From Hyphobacterium sp. SN044 (GTDB lineage: Bacteria; Pseudomonadota; Alphaproteobacteria; Caulobacterales; Maricaulaceae): a stretch of 64,000 bases of DNA. The stretch spans positions 372,001 to 436,000 of the forward strand of contig NZ_JAKKUV010000002.1 of the NCBI RefSeq assembly GCF_021864465.1. Direction: 5' to 3'. The notes under the pieces were generated by a model. It was not told where the DNA came from, did no database searches, and worked only from the letters and a program-made list of their open reading frames with translations. The translations under genes were made by a program, and so were the position numbers. This document shows positions 31,609-41,118 of this stretch, one piece after another. Numbering within the stretch: position 1 is the first letter of the stretch; every line of letters begins with the position of its first letter.

Positions 31609-32804
31609 CGGTCGATTTCCCCGAACACGATGTCGAGCGAGCCGAGGATCGCCGAGACGTCGGCGAGCATGTGGCCGCGATTGAGATGGTCCATCGCCGC
31701 GAGGTGCGGGAAGCCCGGCGCGCGGATCTTCACCCGGTACGGCTTGTTGGTGCCGTCGGAGATCAGATAGACGCCGAATTCGCCCTTCGGCGCTTCGACG
31801 GCGGCATAGGTCTCGCCTTCCGGCACGTGGAAGCCCTCGGTGTAGAGCTTGAAGTGGTGGATCAGCGCTTCCATCGAGCGCTTCATCTCACCGCGGCGCG
31901 GCGGCGCGAACTTGGAATTCTCCGGCAGGACCGGGCCGGCATTTTCCGGCTTGGCGAGCCATTCGACGCATTGCTTCATGATCTTGCAGGACTCGCGCAT
32001 CTCTTCCATGCGGCAGAGATAACGGTCCCAGCAATCGCCATTCTTGCCGACCGGGATCTTGAATTCGAGCTCGTCATAGACGTCGTAGGGCTGGGCGCGG
32101 CGCAGATCCCAGGCCATGCCCGAGCCGCGCACCATCACGCCGGAGAAGCCCCAGGCGAGCGCGTCTTCTTTCGACACCACGCCGATATCGACATTGCGCT
32201 GCTTGAAGATGCGGTTTTCCGTCAGAAGCGTGTCGATGTCGTCCAGCGCCTTCGGGAAGTTGTCGCACCACGTACCGATGTCCTCGATCAGCTGCGGCGG
32301 CAGGTCCTGGTGAACGCCGCCGGGCCGGTAATAGTGCGCGTGCATGCGCGAACCGGAGGCGCGTTCGTAGAAGATCATCAGCTTCTCGCGCTCCTCGAAC
32401 CCCCACAACGGCGGGGTCAGCGCGCCGACGTCCATCGCCTGGGTCGTCACGTTGAGGAGGTGGGAGAGAATGCGGCCGATCTCGTTGTAGAGCGTGCGGA
32501 TATATTGCGCGCGCTTCGGAACCGGGATGCCCGCCAGGCGCTCGATCGCCATGCAGAAGGCATGCTCCTGGTTCATCGGCGCGACATAGTCGAGGCGGTC
32601 GAAATAGCCGATGCCTTGGAGATAGGTCTTGTGCTCGAGCAGCTTTTCGGTGCCCCGGTGCAGAAGGCCGATATGCGGATCGACGCGCTCGACGATCTCG
32701 CCATCCAGCTCCAGCACGAGGCGCAAAACACCGTGCGCGGCCGGGTGCTGCGGGCCGAAATTGATCGTGAACTTGCGATCTTCGGGGGTTTCGGTCACGG
32801 CCAT
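31605..32804 (-). CDS. nuoD: NADH-quinone oxidoreductase subunit D
   Basis: The 49-kDa-type subunit that lines the quinone site with NuoB, 399 residues. [17 protein letters not shown] near residue 19 and [12 protein letters not shown] near residue 43 carry the quinone-site His. The protein is separate from NuoC, unlike the fused NuoCD of enterobacteria. The nuoC stop directly abuts this start. Confidence 0.97.
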   Translation of the reverse strand: MAVTETPEDRKFTINFGPQHPAAHGVLRLVLELDGEIVERVDPHIGLLHRGTEKLLEHKTYLQGIGYFDRLDYVAPMNQEHAFCMAIERLAGIPVPKRAQYIRTLYNEIGRILSHLLNVTTQAMDVGALTPPLWGFEEREKLMIFYERASGSRMHAHYYRPGGVHQDLPPQLIEDIGTWCDNFPKALDDIDTLLTENRIFKQRNVDIGVVSKEDALAWGFSGVMVRGSGMAWDLRRAQPYDVYDELEFKIPVGKNGDCWDRYLCRMEEMRESCKIMKQCVEWLAKPENAGPVLPENSKFAPPRRGEMKRSMEALIHHFKLYTEGFHVPEGETYAAVEAPKGEFGVYLISDGTNKPYRVKIRAPGFPHLAAMDHLNRGHMLADVSAILGSLDIVFGEIDR

Positions 32805-33416
32805 CTACGCGCCCTCGCCCTTGGATTTCTCATCACCCGGCAGCACGTATTTCGCGCCTTCCCACGGGCTCATGAAGTCGAAATCGCGATAGTCCTGGAC
32901 CAGCTCGACCGGTTCGTAGACGACGCGCTTCTGTTCCTCGTCCCACCGCACCTCGACATAGCCGGAGAGCGGGAAGTCCTTGCGCAGCGGATGACCTTCG
33001 AAACCGTAGTCGGTGAGGAGACGGCGCAGGTCCGGATTGCCGTCAAAGGCGATGCCGAACATGTCAAACGCCTCGCGCTCGAACCAGCCGGCGACCGGGA
33101 AGACCTCGACGACGCTGTCGACCGGCGTGTCCTCGTCGGTCGACAGCTTCACCCGGATGCGGTGGTTCAAATGCATCGACAGGAGGTGATAGACGACCTC
33201 GAAGCGCTCGGCGTCGCCCGGCCAGTCGACGCCGCAGATATCGATCAGCGTGGTGAAACGGCAGGTCGGGTCGTCGCGCAGGAAGCGGAGCATGTCGACG
33301 ATCCGGTCGCGGTGGATGGTGATCGTCAGCTCGCCATGCGCAACCACGGTGTCGCGCACCGCGGTCTCCTGCACGGCGGCAATGTGATCGCCGAGATCCT
33401 TCAGGGCCGCACTCAT
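32805..33416 (-). CDS. nuoC: NADH-quinone oxidoreductase subunit C
   Basis: The 30-kDa-type subunit, 203 residues, starting [15 protein letters not shown]. The frame is open further upstream, but that portion lies in nuoB. The family signature is ERE.FDMFGI ([16 protein letters not shown], near residue 115), followed by [20 protein letters not shown]. The start overlaps the nuoB stop by 4 nt. Confidence 0.97.
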   Translation of the reverse strand: MSAALKDLGDHIAAVQETAVRDTVVAHGELTITIHRDRIVDMLRFLRDDPTCRFTTLIDICGVDWPGDAERFEVVYHLLSMHLNHRIRVKLSTDEDTPVDSVVEVFPVAGWFEREAFDMFGIAFDGNPDLRRLLTDYGFEGHPLRKDFPLSGYVEVRWDEEQKRVVYEPVELVQDYRDFDFMSPWEGAKYVLPGDEKSKGEGA

Positions 33417-33979
33417 CGTTCGATGCTCCCTTCCCGGCGGATTTTCTTCTGCAGCTGCAGGATGCCGTAGACCAGCGCTTCGGCGGTCGGCGGGCAGCCC
33501 GGCACGTAGACATCGACCGGCACGATCCGGTCGCAGCCGCGCACCACCGCATAGGAATAATGGTAATAGCCGCCGCCATTGGCGCAGCTGCCCATCGAGA
33601 TGACGTAGCGCGGCTCCGGCATCTGGTCGTAGACCTTGCGCAGCGCCGGAGCCATCTTGTTGGTGAGCGTGCCGGCGACGATCATCACGTCGGACTGACG
33701 CGGCGAGGCGCGCGGCGCAAAACCGAAGCGCTCGACGTCGTAGCGCGGCATGGACGCCTGCATCATCTCGACCGCGCAGCAGGCGAGACCGAAGGTCATC
33801 CACATCAGCGAGCCGGTGCGCGCCCAGGTGATCAGGTCATCGACCCCGGCGACGACGAAGCCCTTGTCGGCCAGCGCGTCTGACACGCCGTCGAAGAACG
33901 GGTCGTGCTTCTTGGGGTCGTAGTGCGGCGTCGCGGCGCGGGCGCCAGCGAGCGCGGGTATCCGGGATGTGTCAGCCAT
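33413..33979 (-). CDS. nuoB: NADH-quinone oxidoreductase subunit B
   Basis: The N2 cluster subunit, 188 residues from [12 protein letters not shown]. Cluster ligands are the tandem cysteines in [10 protein letters not shown] near residues 67-68, the Cys in [10 protein letters not shown], and the Cys in [11 protein letters not shown]. An upstream ATG 12 codons earlier overlaps nuoA and is not used. Confidence 0.97.
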   Translation of the reverse strand: MADTSRIPALAGARAATPHYDPKKHDPFFDGVSDALADKGFVVAGVDDLITWARTGSLMWMTFGLACCAVEMMQASMPRYDVERFGFAPRASPRQSDVMIVAGTLTNKMAPALRKVYDQMPEPRYVISMGSCANGGGYYHYSYAVVRGCDRIVPVDVYVPGCPPTAEALVYGILQLQKKIRREGSIER

Positions 33980-33984
33980 ATTGC

Positions 33985-34350
33985 CTACTCCCACTCCAGC
34001 GCGCCTTTTTTCCACTCGTAGACAAAGCCCACGGTGAGAACGCCAAGGAAAACCATCATCGACCAGAAGGCGAAGACCCCGGTCTCGCCGAGCGTCACCG
34101 CCCAGGGGAAGAGGAAAGCCACTTCAAGGTCGAAGATGATGAACAGGATCGCGACCAGATAGAATCGCACGTCGAATTTCATGCGGGCATCGTCGAACGC
34201 GTTGAAACCGCATTCGTAGGTCGAGACTTTTTCGGGGTCCGGATCGGACGGGGCGAACACGAAGGCCGCCAGCATGAACCCGATCCCCATCGCGGCCGCA
34301 ATGCCGAGAAAGATCAGGATGGGCAGGTATTCCAGAAGCAATGCGTCCAT
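33985..34350 (-). CDS. nuoA: NADH-quinone oxidoreductase subunit A
   Basis: A 121-residue three-helix subunit with the conserved loop [20 protein letters not shown] near residue 45, which carries the redox-sensitive Cys. It is the first gene of the complex I operon. The 268-bp region upstream separates it from the divergent abgT-like gene and must hold the nuo promoter. Confidence 0.97.
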   Translation of the reverse strand: MDALLLEYLPILIFLGIAAAMGIGFMLAAFVFAPSDPDPEKVSTYECGFNAFDDARMKFDVRFYLVAILFIIFDLEVAFLFPWAVTLGETGVFAFWSMMVFLGVLTVGFVYEWKKGALEWE

Positions 34351-34618
34351 CGCTCGGGAGTCCTCGTCAGGAGTGGCCGAACCGGTTTGTGACGGAAAAG
34401 CTGTGCCGGGAAGCGAATCCCGCGACCAGCCCCCGCTCAGTCGGGCCGGAAGCTAGAGCGATGACTCCCGCGCCGCAAGGCGCAATGACGGCTTTTTAAG
34501 CAGCCATTCAGACGCCAAGTCCTTGTTCTGCGAACCATTCTTAACTGAACCGGTTTTGCTTGCCCTCGGGCCTTCCGTCTGCTGACACTCCCACCCTCAA
34601 TCCAAGGGGAGTTACACC
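34351..34618. promoter_or_regulatory. Divergent control region between nuoA and abgT-like gene
   Basis: No gene is seen in these 268 bp. On the minus strand a loose -35/-10 pair occurs about 100 nt before nuoA (CTTGCG near 34479 and CTAGCT near 34456). On the plus strand GGGGAG lies 8 nt before the abgT start. The AT-rich block around 34490-34560 is the most likely promoter zone for the plus gene. No operator with known consensus was found. Confidence 0.4.
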
Positions 34619-36259
34619 ATGTCCGACAAGACGCCCGAAGCGGCGCCTGCCGAACATCAGAAGGGAATTCTGGGTCTGATCGAGCGCGCGGGGAACCGCC
34701 TGCCCGACCCGGTCTTCATTTTCTTCTATCTGATCATAGCGATGGCAATCATCTCGGTGGTTGCCGACCTGGCCAATCTGGCCGTGGATCACCCGACCCG
34801 TCTCGACGAGTCCGGTAATCCGGCGGTCGTGGATGCGATCAGCGTATTCAGTCCCGATTCGATCCGGCACCTGCTTGTCGAGATGCCGGAAATCTTCACC
34901 GGCTTCCATCCGCTGGGCTATGTGCTCGTCGTGATGCTGGGTGCCGGTGTCGCGGAACGCGCAGGCCTGTTCGGCACCGCGATGCGGGCCGCCGTCCGCG
35001 ACGTTCCGAAATTCCTGCTGACGCCGGCCGTCGCGCTGGTCGCCATGATGGGCAATCTCGCCGCGGACGCGGCCTATGTGGTGCTGATCCCGCTGGCCGC
35101 GGTGATCTTCGCCGCCGCGGGCCGCCACCCGATCGCCGGAATCACCGCCGCCTTCGCGGGCGTGTCGGGCGGCTTCTCGGCCAACCTCCTGCCCGGCCAG
35201 CTCGACGCCCTGCTCTTCGGCATCACCGAGGAAGCCGTGCTGGCGCTCGACCCGACCTGGGTGATGAACATCGCCGGCAACTGGTATTTCATCGCGGCGA
35301 TGACGATCCTCTTCACCCCGGTTATCTGGTTTGTGACCGACAAGATCATCGAACCGCGCCTCGGCAAGTGGAAGGGCGGCGCGGTCGTCGGATCGACCAA
35401 TCCGGACGACGATGCCAGCGCCGACCTGACACCGGGGCAGAAAAAGGGCCTCGCCCACGCCGGGATTGCGGTTCTGATCATCTCGCTGATCTGGATTTTC
35501 ATGACCGTCGACGTGCTGGCGCTGGTGACGGGCGGGTCCGCCTCTCTCTATGGCGGCAATGCCCCGTTGTTCAGCCCGGACACCGACCTCAGCGCCACGC
35601 AGCGCCTGGTGCCCTTCTTCTCGTCGCTGGTGGCGGGCTTCATGCTGCTCTTCATCTTCGCGGGCATCGCCTATGGCCGTGCCGCGGGGACGATCAACAA
35701 CCACCGCGACATCGTCGACATGATGGCCGGCGCCATGAAGGACATGGGCTATTACCTCGTCCTCGCCTTCTTCGCCGCGTATTTCGTCGAACTGTTCAAC
35801 CAGTCGCAGCTCGGGCTGATCTTCGCGGTCAACGGGGCCAACGGGATCGAGAATTCCGGCCTGCCCCTGCCGATCGTGCTGGGTCTGATCGTGCTGTTCG
35901 CGGCAATCCTGAACCTGTTCGTTGGCTCGGCGAGCGCGAAATGGGCGCTTCTGGCTCCCGTCCTCGTCCCGATGCTGATGCTGCTCGGCGTCAGCCCGGA
36001 AATGGCGACGGCGGCCTACCGCGTTGGCGACAGCGGCACCAACATCATCACGCCGCTGATGGTGTATTTCCCGCTGATCCTCGTCTTCGCGCAGCGCTGG
36101 GTGCCGAGCTTCGGCCTCGGATCGCTGACGGCGTCGATGATCCCCTACTCCATCTGGCTGCTGATCACCGGCATCGCCATGACGGTGCTGTGGGTGTTCC
36201 TCAACCTGCCGCTGGGGCCGGGTGCGACGGTGCAATACGTCCTGCCCGGTGCTGGCTAG
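34619..36259 (+). CDS. AbgT family transporter
   Basis: A 546-residue inner-membrane protein of the AbgT family, which includes the p-aminobenzoyl-glutamate importer AbgT and the sulfonamide exporter MtrF. The N-terminus (GLIERAGNRLPDPVFIFFYL) and the helical-hairpin signatures GVSGGFSANLLPGQLDALLFG and GDSGTNIITPLMVYFPLI are typical. About 11 membrane segments are visible. It is monocistronic, ending at a good terminator. Substrate and direction cannot be told from sequence. Confidence 0.9.
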   Translation: MSDKTPEAAPAEHQKGILGLIERAGNRLPDPVFIFFYLIIAMAIISVVADLANLAVDHPTRLDESGNPAVVDAISVFSPDSIRHLLVEMPEIFTGFHPLGYVLVVMLGAGVAERAGLFGTAMRAAVRDVPKFLLTPAVALVAMMGNLAADAAYVVLIPLAAVIFAAAGRHPIAGITAAFAGVSGGFSANLLPGQLDALLFGITEEAVLALDPTWVMNIAGNWYFIAAMTILFTPVIWFVTDKIIEPRLGKWKGGAVVGSTNPDDDASADLTPGQKKGLAHAGIAVLIISLIWIFMTVDVLALVTGGSASLYGGNAPLFSPDTDLSATQRLVPFFSSLVAGFMLLFIFAGIAYGRAAGTINNHRDIVDMMAGAMKDMGYYLVLAFFAAYFVELFNQSQLGLIFAVNGANGIENSGLPLPIVLGLIVLFAAILNLFVGSASAKWALLAPVLVPMLMLLGVSPEMATAAYRVGDSGTNIITPLMVYFPLILVFAQRWVPSFGLGSLTASMIPYSIWLLITGIAMTVLWVFLNLPLGPGATVQYVLPGAG

Positions 36260-36286
36260 CAGAACGAGCCAAGCCTGAACTGCGAG

Positions 36287-36316
36287 CGGCCGCCCTTCGG
36301 GGCGGCCGTTTCGTTT
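36287..36316 (+). terminator. Rho-independent terminator of abgT-like gene
   Basis: A perfect 9-bp stem CGGCCGCCC / GGGCGGCCG closes a TTCG tetraloop and is followed by TTTCGTTT. It starts 28 nt after the stop codon. Confidence 0.85.
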
Positions 36317-36385
36317 GCGGGAGCATTCACGTCGCGCCAGCCGGGTTTCTGGCATATCGTGCCCGCCGAGACAGGGAGTTTACCC

Positions 36386-37114
36386 ATGCCGACCCGCCGC
36401 CAGATCCTTACCGCACTCGCCATGACCGCCGTGGCACCGGCCGCCTTCGCGCAGTTCGACAATGCCGCCGGGATACGCCAGATGCTGATCGCCGGAACGC
36501 GCGCCGCGACGACGCGGCTCGGCCGGCGCGACGGTTTCTTCGGCGACTCGCTGGTTCGCATCCCCCTGCCCGGCATTCTGCGCACCACGCAGCAACGCCT
36601 GCGCCCGATCGGCCTGTCCGGGCCGCTCGACGATGTCGAACTGCGGATGAACCGCGCTGCGGAAAGCGTGATGCCTCAGGCACGCGATCTGGTCGTGAAC
36701 GCGATCAACAATCTCACCCTGTCGGACGGGCTCGGCATCCTGACCGGCGGCGATACGGCCGCGACGGATTATCTCGAGCGCGAGACCTCCACTCCCCTCG
36801 CCCGTGTCCTGCGCCCGCCGATGCAGCAAACGCTGACGCAGTCCGGGGCCTATTCCGCACTCGACAGCGCCGCGTCAGCCATCGACCGGTCGGGATCAGG
36901 CTCCGGTCTTGGGCAATTCCTCGGACGCGGCCGCGGCCAGACCGCCTCCGCCAGCCTGCGCGACGAAGTCACCGACTTCGCCGTGACCAAGGCCCTCGAC
37001 GGCGTGTTTCACTATGTCGGCGAGGAAGAGCGCAGCTTCCGGCGCGATCCGCTCAATCGCGGCGGCGACGTGCTGCGCGGCATTCTCGGCGGACGCGGCT
37101 CGGGCGGGATTTGA
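36386..37114 (+). CDS. DUF4197 family exported protein
   Basis: The start MPTRRQILTALAMTAVAP is preceded by AGGGAG and gives 242 residues. An ATG nine codons earlier is possible but has no binding site. Residues 1-22 form a signal peptide ending AFA-Q, with a twin Arg that may indicate Tat export. The mature part is alpha-helical with repeated LR.TTQQ.LRPIGLS-like segments, as in DUF4197 proteins of unknown function. A Gly/Ser-rich insert occurs near residue 170. Confidence 0.85.
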   Translation: MPTRRQILTALAMTAVAPAAFAQFDNAAGIRQMLIAGTRAATTRLGRRDGFFGDSLVRIPLPGILRTTQQRLRPIGLSGPLDDVELRMNRAAESVMPQARDLVVNAINNLTLSDGLGILTGGDTAATDYLERETSTPLARVLRPPMQQTLTQSGAYSALDSAASAIDRSGSGSGLGQFLGRGRGQTASASLRDEVTDFAVTKALDGVFHYVGEEERSFRRDPLNRGGDVLRGILGGRGSGGI

Positions 37115-37304
37115 GGGGCGCTACCAGGTGAAGTGAAACGTCAAACCGGCCTCGCTCTGCCTGACACTCATCCCCGATGCCTCATGCTGAGCGCGTGTTG
37201 GCAAAATCATTCAGCAAGTCTCACCCCGCCCGGTATTTCTTTACATCGCACCGGCCCGCGAATAAAATCCTTGGTTGTGCTATGGGCAATTCAGGGGGGA
37301 TCCG

Positions 37305-37727
37305 ATGATCCGCACAATCCTGTTTGCACTCGCAACCGTCACGATTCCGGCAGGCGCCTTCGCTCAAGGTGTTGGAATGCGCGAATTTCCGGAGCAGCCC
37401 CGGATTGGCGCACCCGAGCAACGCGCTTCCGTTGAACGTCTGCGTGTCGTTGACGTGTTCGCGCCGGGAACCGGACTCGTTCAACTCGTCATCCGTGGAA
37501 ACGAGGTGATCACCGGAGCGTTCATCCCGATCTCGCAGATGTCGCAAAGCGAGATACTGCAGAGCCAGTACGCTTCTGACGGCGGCATTCCAAATTCAAC
37601 CGTTGTCATCGACAACGAGACGATCACCGTGATCCAGCTGACGTTTCCTGACGGTAGCGTGGTCTTTGTGGTTATTCACAAGGAAAGCGGCACAATGACC
37701 GTGATCGAGGACCCCGAGGGTCCATAG
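37305..37727 (+). CDS. Hypothetical secreted protein
   Basis: A 140-residue protein starting MIRTILFALATVTIPAGAFA, a clear signal peptide with predicted cleavage after residue 20. A Gly-rich ribosome site (GGGGGG) precedes the ATG. The mature part is rich in Val, Ile and Thr and predicted beta, with no cysteine and no recognised domain. The 190 bp upstream hold no other gene. Its role is unknown. Confidence 0.7.
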   Translation: MIRTILFALATVTIPAGAFAQGVGMREFPEQPRIGAPEQRASVERLRVVDVFAPGTGLVQLVIRGNEVITGAFIPISQMSQSEILQSQYASDGGIPNSTVVIDNETITVIQLTFPDGSVVFVVIHKESGTMTVIEDPEGP

Positions 37728-37843
37728 GGTTCTGTCTTGCTTCAGTCGCGGTGGACACGCGAGGGAATTCGTCGCGCCGATCCGATTTGGGGTCGGAGCG
37801 GTACGCAAAGGCGCCGCCAAACATCTGATTTCAGGGAAGGGAA

Positions 37844-37920
<77 letters not shown>

Positions 37921-37959
37921 TAGGGCCATTCGTGGTCCGTTCTTCGAACGGAGCACGGT

Positions 37960-37987
37960 GTCTAAGGGAGGCGGCGGGGCCGGTCAA
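37960..37987 (-). promoter_or_regulatory. Putative tRNA-Asp promoter
   Basis: On the minus strand TTGACC (37987-37982) and TTAGAC (37965-37960) are 16 nt apart. Transcription would start about 30 nt before the tRNA. A small hairpin (TCCGTTC / GAACGGA, 37936-37952) lies in the leader and would be removed on processing. Confidence 0.45.
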
Positions 37988-38065
37988 GCGGGTTTGCACC
38001 GCTTTGCAGCGCCTCTTGCACTTCGCGGGCAGGCGTTACCCAATAGGCGTAGGGAGGCCGCCGCC

Positions 38066-38674
38066 ATGATCCGTATCCTGAGCCTTTGTGCCGCGCTCAT
38101 TCTCGCTGCCTGCACCGGGGATTCGCCCGAGCGCACCGTCACCGCCGTGATCGCCACCGAGGCGGGTGACATCACGGTGAAGCTCTACCCGGACCGGGCA
38201 CCGCTGACGGTGGCGAATTTCATCGCCCATGCCGAGGCCGGGCATTTCGACGGCGGGCGCTTCTACCGCACCGTCCGGGCGGACAATGACCGGCCCGAGG
38301 CGCGGATCGACGTGATCCAGGGTGGGGTCGATTTTGACGGCTTGCCCGGTGCGGAGCCGATCGCACATGAGCGTACGGACGAAACCGGCCTCACCCACCG
38401 GCGCGGCGCGATCTCGATGGCACGCGATGAGCCGGGCACGGCCTCGACCGAATTCTTCATCGTCATAAACGACAGCTTCATCCTCGATGCCGGGCTCGAT
38501 GGCCGCCACCCGGACGGGGAAGGCTTCGCGGTTTTCGGCTATGTGACGGAGGGCATGGACGTCGCCGAGGCGATCTGGTCCGCCCCGGCGGGCGACGCGG
38601 ACGCGCCCGAGGGCTTCATCGCGCAATGGCTGAACCCGGCGGTGCGGATTACGGGGGTGGAGGTGGAGCGCTAA
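38066..38674 (+). CDS. Cyclophilin-type peptidyl-prolyl isomerase lipoprotein
   Basis: The start MIRILSLCAALILAAC is preceded by AGGGAGG. The lipobox LAAC places the lipidated Cys at residue 16. The remaining ~185 residues are a cyclophilin domain: GDITVKLYPDRAPLTVANF, FYRTVR, then VIQGG, and STEFFIVINDS. It should accelerate proline isomerisation in the periplasm or outer membrane. Some canonical active-site positions differ from E. coli PpiA. The frame is open upstream, but the tRNA-Asp promoter region lies there. Confidence 0.93.
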   Translation: MIRILSLCAALILAACTGDSPERTVTAVIATEAGDITVKLYPDRAPLTVANFIAHAEAGHFDGGRFYRTVRADNDRPEARIDVIQGGVDFDGLPGAEPIAHERTDETGLTHRRGAISMARDEPGTASTEFFIVINDSFILDAGLDGRHPDGEGFAVFGYVTEGMDVAEAIWSAPAGDADAPEGFIAQWLNPAVRITGVEVER

Positions 38675-38817
38675 CCGAACCGTCCGGCATTCGCCGCGCC
38701 GGGATTGCCGTCCGTGTCATAGTTGTTCTGGTAGAGCGCATTGCCCGTGCCGTCCGTCTCGGCGATCACGCTGCCGCGCTCGTCACTGTGCACAAAGCGG
38801 CGGTCACCGTCTGGCGA
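38671..38817 (-). pseudogene. Remnant of an RHS-repeat protein
   Basis: The minus-strand frame, starting right after the stop of the next ORF upstream, reads DRRFVHSDERGSVIAETDG, then a YDTDGNPGAANAGRFG end. This is the hallmark RHS core stretch (RRF.HADERGSVIAVTD.....YDEYG.PG...GRFQYTGQ) found in RHS/YD-repeat polymorphic toxins. It breaks off at a TAG just where YTGQ would follow. There is no start codon, and only about 48 codons remain. The end overlaps the convergent cyclophilin stop. Confidence 0.75.
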
Positions 38818-39132
38818 TCAGCCAAAGCTCGCCATGCTCAGCCAAGCCCGATTGCTTGTCAGGATTATTGTCGTAACGGCGACGATCAGAATGGCGATCA
38901 GGAGTCCGATCACGACCCCTTCCCGACGCTTGAATATCTGGGTGAGCACCGACAACGCCACGATCAGCACACCACCCAACAGCAAGGAGCCAAAACGCTC
39001 CTTCGGGACGCTGAACATCATCACAGCCGACGCTATAAAACAGGCCACCGAAAGGGTGTAGGAGACAAGCTTGGCGACGGACGCTCCGCCCTCCTCCGCT
39101 GTTTTTTCCGCCCTCACGTCTTCACCTTCCAC
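38818..39132 (-). CDS. Hypothetical three-helix membrane protein
   Basis: A 104-residue protein with hydrophobic segments near residues 20-41, 48-64 and 72-90, and a basic loop KRREG between the second and third. No family is recognised. It overlaps the upstream 119-residue gene by 19 nt and is directly followed, in frame past its TGA, by an RHS fragment. A position between RHS modules suggests an immunity-type gene, but this is inference from context. Base composition is below that of the housekeeping genes. Confidence 0.6.
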   Translation of the reverse strand: MEGEDVRAEKTAEEGGASVAKLVSYTLSVACFIASAVMMFSVPKERFGSLLLGGVLIVALSVLTQIFKRREGVVIGLLIAILIVAVTTIILTSNRAWLSMASFG

Positions 39133-39473
39133 TCGATCGCCGCGCTCAATGAATCACCGAATTCCGGCAGGTCGAACTCGCCGGGACGATCATCCTGGTA
39201 AAGCCTGAGCTGACCGTCGCCCTTCTCGTTCTCGTGTCTGAGGGTCGAACCGAGGAATTTGAGTGCCAGCTGCAGCGCCTGGAGCGCATCGACACCATGA
39301 ACCTTGCGGCGGTTGAAATTCTGGTTCGGTCCAGTCAGGGAAAGCTCGCAAACCCAGTCGCTATCCGGATTTTCCACATCTCGCACATAGGGCATGAAGA
39401 CCGACAGCTCGTAGACCGTCCGGCCGAGCTGATCGACGATGGTGCGCGAACCGATGAGCGGGGCGGGTGTCAT
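39114..39473 (-). CDS. Hypothetical protein, possible immunity-type gene
   Basis: A 119-residue soluble protein (MTPAPLIGSRTIVDQLGRTV...) with predicted beta strands in the first half, a central helix VDALQALQLALKFLGSTLR, and an acidic C-terminal part. No catalytic motif is visible. A single-domain protein with this layout next to an RHS remnant would fit an orphan immunity protein. I cannot assign a family with certainty. Confidence 0.6.
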   Translation of the reverse strand: MTPAPLIGSRTIVDQLGRTVYELSVFMPYVRDVENPDSDWVCELSLTGPNQNFNRRKVHGVDALQALQLALKFLGSTLRHENEKGDGQLRLYQDDRPGEFDLPEFGDSLSAAIEWKVKT

Positions 39474-39488
39474 TGCGCGAGCATCGTC

Positions 39489-39653
39489 CTAGACGCGTTT
39501 CAGGATCATGGGAGCGGTGGCGAGATAGGAAAACAGGACCAGAAAAATGGTCCCCGCCACACTCAGATCCGAGCGAAGTGTGTAGGCAGCCCAGCCGATG
39601 CCTGAGTAGACCGCGAGCAAAAGAGCGCCATATCCCAGCGGCCGTAAAATCAT
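39489..39653 (-). CDS. Small two-helix membrane protein
   Basis: A 54-residue frame begins MILRPLGYGALLLAVYSGIG and ends with LATAPMILKRV. It has two hydrophobic segments separated by RSDLSVAG. The stop lies 15 nt before the next ORF on the same strand, so the three small genes form one transcription unit. Function is unknown. Confidence 0.5.
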   Translation of the reverse strand: MILRPLGYGALLLAVYSGIGWAAYTLRSDLSVAGTIFLVLFSYLATAPMILKRV

Positions 39654-39837
39654 AGCGTCAAAACTCCAACACGGCTCAGCGTTTGGTGCGAGAGTTTAGC
39701 GCGATTTCAACCGGAGCGGGAAGGCAAACCCGGACGTGCCGAAACGGTCCGCCTTCGCTGAAGCTACGGCGGGACAGCCTACGCTCAAGTACAGGCGTCG
39801 GCTCGCCTGGCCGAAGCTCGCATCTGCGAGCGAAGGC

Positions 39838-39913
39838 TGGTGGGCGGTGAGGGGTTCGAACCCCCGACCCTCTCGGTGTAAACGAGATGCTCTCCCAGCT
39901 GAGCTAACCGCCC
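39838..39913 (-). tRNA. tRNA-Val (TAC)
   Basis: The minus strand gives a 76-nt tRNA with encoded CCA. Acceptor GGGCGGT pairs with ACCGCCC, the anticodon loop is TTTACAC with anticodon TAC, and the T loop is TTCGAAC. It starts 12 nt after the pheA stop, so it may be transcribed with pheA. A 7-bp palindrome (39816-39831) lies just beyond its 3' end without a U-tract. The stretch from 39654 to 39837 contains no gene. Confidence 0.97.
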
Positions 39914-39925
39914 GTCCCGCTTCGT

Positions 39926-41098
39926 TTAGCGCGCGGCCTCCGCTTCGTGAAGCACCGATGTCGGCGCCAGCCGGTCGGCGCCGTAGCAGCCCAGCACGCG
40001 CAGGCGCCGGGCGTGGCCTTCGATCGCTTGGAGAGCCCGGAGACAGGCCGGACTGGACTGGTGGCCTTCGAGATCGAGGAAGAACATCTCCTCCCACGGC
40101 GCGCGGCGCACCGGCCGGCTTTCAAGCCGGGCGAGATTGATCCCCTCGTCGCGGAAGGCGGCGAGCACATCGACCAGCGCGCCGGGCCGGTGGGCAGTGG
40201 CGAACACGATTGAGGTCTTGCACGGCAGGTTCGGCGCGGGCGCCACGGCTTCGCGCGCCAGGGCGACGAAGCGGGTGTAGTTCTCCGCACTGTCGGCGAC
40301 ATCCTCCTCGGCAATCACGTTGAGGCCGAACAGGCGCGCGGCGTCGGCTCCGGCGATGGCGCCAACGGACGGCCCCTCCTCCATCGCGTGCTCCAGCGCG
40401 CGGGTGGAGGACGAGGCGAAGCGCTGGGTCACGCCGGGCATTTTCGCCAGGAAGCGGCGGCACTGCGCCAAAGCCTGCGGGTGGCCGTAGACGGTTGTGA
40501 CCGTGTCGGGGTTCGCCGCACGCCCGACGAGGCAGTGACGCACACGGTAGTGGTGCTCGCCCACCAGCGTCAGCGCGGTGTCGAGCAGCAGGTCGTAAAC
40601 CTCATTGATACTGCCCGTCGTCGTGTTCTCGATCGGCAGGAAGGCGTAGTCCGCCTCGCCCTCCTCCACCGCCTTCACGATGGAGCTGAAATCGCGCTTC
40701 ACGACCGGGGCGACGGCGGAATGGCGGCCGGCGAAATGGGTCTGCGCGGCGAAATGGGAATAGCTACCCGGCCCGCCGAGATAGGCGACGCTTGCCTCCC
40801 CGCCCGTCCCCACGGCGCGGGCATCGAGCTCGGCGCGCTGACCCTTTAGCGAGAGGTCGATCAGCGTCTGGTAGAGGCGTTCGACCGCCGAACCGTCGAG
40901 CCCGATCGCCTCGCCCGCCTCGATCGCGGCTTTCAGCACCTGGCGTTCCCGCACCGGGTCGCGCACCGGCTCTCCCGCCTCGGCCTTGGCCCGGGCAATC
41001 CGGCTGCCGAGCGCGGCACGATGCGCGCCGAGACGCAATATCTCGCGGTCCGTCGCGTCGATATCGGCGCGCAGCGCCTCGATGCTCTGCCTGTCCAT
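39926..41098 (-). CDS. pheA: Bifunctional chorismate mutase/prephenate dehydratase (P-protein)
   Basis: A 390-residue enzyme that carries chorismate via prephenate to phenylpyruvate. Residues 1-85 are an AroQ chorismate mutase (LRADIDATDREILRLGAHR). Residues ~103-285 are prephenate dehydratase, with GPGSYSHFAA and the catalytic TRF in ENYTRFVAL. The C-terminal ACT domain keeps the Phe-binding GALV and ESRP motifs, so feedback inhibition by phenylalanine is expected. The leader upstream looks like a phenylalanine attenuator, giving a second layer of control. Confidence 0.95.
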   Translation of the reverse strand: MDRQSIEALRADIDATDREILRLGAHRAALGSRIARAKAEAGEPVRDPVRERQVLKAAIEAGEAIGLDGSAVERLYQTLIDLSLKGQRAELDARAVGTGGEASVAYLGGPGSYSHFAAQTHFAGRHSAVAPVVKRDFSSIVKAVEEGEADYAFLPIENTTTGSINEVYDLLLDTALTLVGEHHYRVRHCLVGRAANPDTVTTVYGHPQALAQCRRFLAKMPGVTQRFASSSTRALEHAMEEGPSVGAIAGADAARLFGLNVIAEEDVADSAENYTRFVALAREAVAPAPNLPCKTSIVFATAHRPGALVDVLAAFRDEGINLARLESRPVRRAPWEEMFFLDLEGHQSSPACLRALQAIEGHARRLRVLGCYGADRLAPTSVLHEAEAAR

Positions 41099-41118
41099 GT
41101 TCGTCCCCTTTCAGGCCA

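Noticed and set aside
34543-34571. GAAC/GTTC motifs in the AT-rich region before the abgT-like gene, considered as a second LexA box.
   Set aside because: The GAAC repeats are 11 nt apart rather than 7, and GTTC-TGC-GAAC is inverted, so neither fits the direct-repeat consensus.
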